A stretch of DNA of 20,964 nucleotides from Hypsibius dujardini. Taxonomy: Eukaryota; Tardigrada; Eutardigrada; Parachela; Hypsibiidae. The position numbers and the translations under genes were made by a program. The stretch lies in assembly GCA_001579985.1 (NCBI GenBank), contig LRSR01008808.1, positions 1 to 20,964 of the forward strand. Reading direction: 5' to 3'. The notes under the pieces are model-generated. The model was not told the DNA's origin, ran no database searches, and was given only the letters and a program-made list of their open reading frames with translations. Positions within the stretch are counted from its first letter, which is position 1. Every line of letters starts with the position of its first letter. This document shows, in pieces, positions 18,780 to 20,964 of this stretch.

Positions 18780-18941
18780 CGTCAAAGAGCGTCATTTCTG
18801 CACGAAGAGAAGAGTGGGTGTGGCACAGAAGTCACTATTTGCAAGGTGCAATTCGAATCATCAGTAGCTGGAAAATAGAGTCCGACAATTGTAGAGGTTT
18901 TTATACCGGTTGCTCAGTTACCCGTGATATCTGTCATGGTG
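18780..18941 (-). promoter_or_regulatory. Promoter and leader of the neuregulin-like gene
   Basis: On the minus strand a TATA box, TATAAAAA, lies at 18905-18898, about 120 bp upstream of the ATG. A strong acceptor, CTCTTCTCTTCGTGCAG, ends at 18798, leaving an 18-nt leader. That leader contains an upstream ATG (18795-18793) in another frame. It opens a 19-codon frame that overlaps the main start, so leaky scanning would be needed. Confidence 0.55.
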
Positions 18942-20211
18942 CAAGGGCTCCTAAATAAGTAATTCCACCTAATTACTTAAAAAATAACGGGGCATCGAAA
19001 TTTGAAGTTTACTTCACCATCCTTCAATCACCCTCAAATTCGATGCACTTTTTGCTTCGAAGAATCCACCTACGGAAGACATCCAGAAAATCATTCTTAG
19101 AGAGCTCGCGGAGGCGGCCCTGCACTACGCCGTCAAGCTTTTCTTTTGTCTCAAATCTCCGCCCCGAAGAGTCCTTTAAGTATGGGAAACAAAAGGAAAT
19201 CACAGGGCGTCAGATCAGGAGAATAGGCCGGTGAGGTAAAATCTTGTCGGTTTCTTTGGCAAAAAATTCAGTCGGACTTGTGACTTGAGACGTTATCGTG
19301 GTGCAGCTTGAAACCCCGCAGACCAATCTTCCCCCTCTTATTTCACAGCTTCGCCACGAGTTTCGTCAGGATTTTTTACGTAGAACGTGGAATTAATGGT
19401 GCGTCGTTCCTGGCTGGAATCAGTCTCAAAGAGGAAACAATGTCTGAGTAATCGAAAAAAATGATGTCCATGTTTCTTTTTCATCCACTGCATCGATTGC
19501 CTTTTTGTCAGAAAATCATAATAAAAAGCCTATATCTCATCCTCAGTGACAGTCTCTTCGATACGCTATCCATCCTCTCCGCCAGACCTACTGGCCAACT
19601 CCTGGGTGAATTCCAAACGGCTGCCTTTTTTGTCCTCGGTGAGGGAGTGCAGAACCCGTCAAGAAAATACCTTTTTCAGTCGCAGCTTCTGCTTCAAAAT
19701 GAAATGGCACTGCGGAGAACTGATGGGGAATCGATGCTCTATTTGGGCATACCAAGAATGAGAATGAAGATTAAAGAATTCTGCCACGGCAGAGACTAAT
19801 TCAGGAGTGATCGCAGAAGCGCGTTTTCCATTTCGATGCAAATCTCCCAGGACGTTTCTTCCTTCTCAGTGAGCCTGAAACCAGCGCTGAATGGTTTTCT
19901 TAGATGGCTTCTTTGCCAGTAGTTCTTATTTGGCGACTAATGCATTGCTGGGGTGAGAAACCATTTTTAAAATCATGAAAGATGACTGTTCGCAGAGCCG
20001 AAAAGTCTTCAGTCATAGTTTGTGTGACGAATGAAGTGAACTGAGTGCAGTGCCCTGCGTCCGAAATTTTCTCTCGTCTCGCCTGTGTCCTGCCGTGGCC
20101 TAAAAGTAAGTCACTACTCGCTCCTCTACTCATCTGCATGAGCAGAAAATCGACAGCCTCCTTTGTTATTTTTAAAAATATCAAGTGACATTCCTTATTT
20201 AGCAGCCCTCG
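18942..20211 (-). mobile_element. Full-length, inactive mariner-type transposon
   Basis: The ends are inverted repeats. The left starts CAAGGGCTCCTAAATAAGTA; the right in reverse starts CGAGGGCTGCTAAATAAGGA. Similarity extends for about 45 bp to a shared AAAAATAAC. Flanking dinucleotides are TG (18940-18941) and TA (20212-20213), consistent with a TA duplication that has lost one base to mutation. The length, 1270 bp, is normal for mariner. The interior encodes a decayed transposase on the minus strand. It sits 37 bp upstream of the ligand gene's TATA box. Confidence 0.85.
19050..20130 (-). pseudogene. Mariner-family transposase pseudogene
   Basis: This was a DD(34)D cut-and-paste transposase. 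Reading across several frames recovers, in order, an N-terminal helix-turn-helix piece (IFHDFKNGFSPQQCISRQIR, then KKTIQRWFQAH), a linker (RNGKRASAITPELVSAVAEF), FFDYSDIV, the second catalytic region LHHDNVSSH and the third, AYSPDLTPCDFLLFP. There are in-frame stops (before EGRNV, after HKSD, after GAEI) and several frameshifts, so it cannot make an active enzyme. Fewer than 34 residues remain between the two visible Asp residues, which indicates an internal deletion. Confidence 0.85.
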
Positions 20212-20213
20212 TA

Positions 20214-20964
20214 TCAGGAACCTCCGAACAAGATGGAAAGTTGAGTGCCCTCATTACCGGGAAAGTGCGTCGAAGCTACCAGAAGAGATGCTATAGGGAT
20301 TGATTGTTTTGAGTTGTCCCAGTCATCTGCAGAAGGTTCTTTATCACTCAATGGTTGGATTCCAATTTTTTAACCTTTATCCTCATAATTTTTTTAACCT
20401 TTATCCTCATCTGTATAGTTGTCATCGATTTCTCTTCCGGCTGCCTGTCATGAGGCACGTGCAAACTTAGATACCTCGTTATCGTTTAAGGCCTTCACTC
20501 AAAGAGGCCCAACCCCTATCTGGCTGCCGACAACAGAAGCCATAACAATAGTAAATGAATCACAGCTGGCCGAAAACCGTTGATTAGGCATTTTCCTGTA
20601 AAGTGTAACATTAAGATTACATTCGGCCCACGCTTCCCTGTGTTGTGTGGCGGTCGTGGCGGTCGTGGCGGTCGTGGCGGTTGTGGCGGTTGTGCTGACA
20701 ATAGGAGAACCAGGAAAGTGCAGAGTGCCTTATTCAGAAATCACAAGTCCCAAGTATGCGCGAGACACAATTGTGGGTATAACACGTAAGGCCCTACACC
20801 AACATGGGCCGCACGATCGGCCGCCGTTTTTGCTGTTGCGACACCGCAAAAACAAACGGCCAAGACAAAAAGCGGGAAAGTATACCACATGAGAAGAGAT
20901 TGCACGGAGCATGCAGGGGTTTTATGCTGTATACCTGGCACCTAGAAAAAAAAGCAGTTTTACC
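20214..20964. other. Intergenic with short tandem repeats; no supported gene
   Basis: A 23-bp tandem duplication containing TTTTTAACCTTTATCCTCAT lies at about 20364-20410. Positions 20646-20692 are five copies of a 9-bp GGTCGTGGC unit that creates a Gly-Arg-rich or Val-Ala-rich open frame, depending on phase. A hairpin at 20819-20861 pairs GTTTTTGC with GCAAAAAC, enclosed by GGCCG/CGGCC. None of the open frames here has a domain. Confidence 0.55.

Noticed and set aside
18942-20211. Active transposase gene
   Set aside because: Stops, frameshifts and a probable deletion between catalytic residues show it is inactive.
20580-20892. Gly-Arg-rich or Val-Ala-rich frames
   Set aside because: They are created by the 9-bp GGTCGTGGC repeat and have no conserved flanking sequence.

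Overview
This is animal (metazoan) nuclear DNA. Conserved proteins can only be read by joining short exons across GT-AG introns, and the spliced products are animal families: acylaminoacyl-peptidase, HPRT, shugoshin, and an Ig+EGF+transmembrane growth-factor precursor. Genes are compact and closely packed, and most introns are about 65-350 bp. Several start codons sit just downstream of a good 3' splice site. That layout would suit a lineage with spliced-leader trans-splicing and a small genome, such as a tardigrade or another small invertebrate. This placement is a guess; no species marker is present.

Layout. Positions 1-2286 carry no supported gene. They hold a foldback, a higher-order 18/36-bp satellite, and a small TA-flanked MITE inserted cleanly into that satellite. 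APEH runs forward at 2287-6787 in 11 exons. HPRT runs in reverse at 8626-6924 in 8 exons, tail-to-tail with APEH and only 136 bp away. A shugoshin-like gene runs in reverse at 11899-9445 in 6 exons. Positions 11900-14225 hold promoter sequence, a 9-bp minisatellite and an 809-bp foldback transposon. A four-pass membrane protein gene runs forward at 14226-14962 in 2 exons. A 104-residue single-pass protein (16485-16091, 2 exons) and a neuregulin/Vein-like ligand (18779-16750, 2 exons) both run in reverse, separated by 264 bp. A complete but dead mariner-type element (18942-20211) lies just upstream of the ligand promoter. The last 750 bp hold only simple repeats.

The genes do not form a pathway. 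They are unrelated neighbours: protein N-terminal processing and turnover (APEH), purine salvage (HPRT), sister-chromatid cohesion (shugoshin), ErbB-type signalling (ligand) and two unassigned membrane proteins.

The strongest unusual signals are four. A 65-nt APEH intron carries the same 10-mer in register at both splice boundaries, which is the footprint expected of intron gain by tandem duplication. Possible outrons recur before several genes. Four TA-flanked inverted-repeat elements are present, two of which share the terminus CTGTAG. The satellite carries TFIIIC B-box-like cores. I found no clearly new molecular system.
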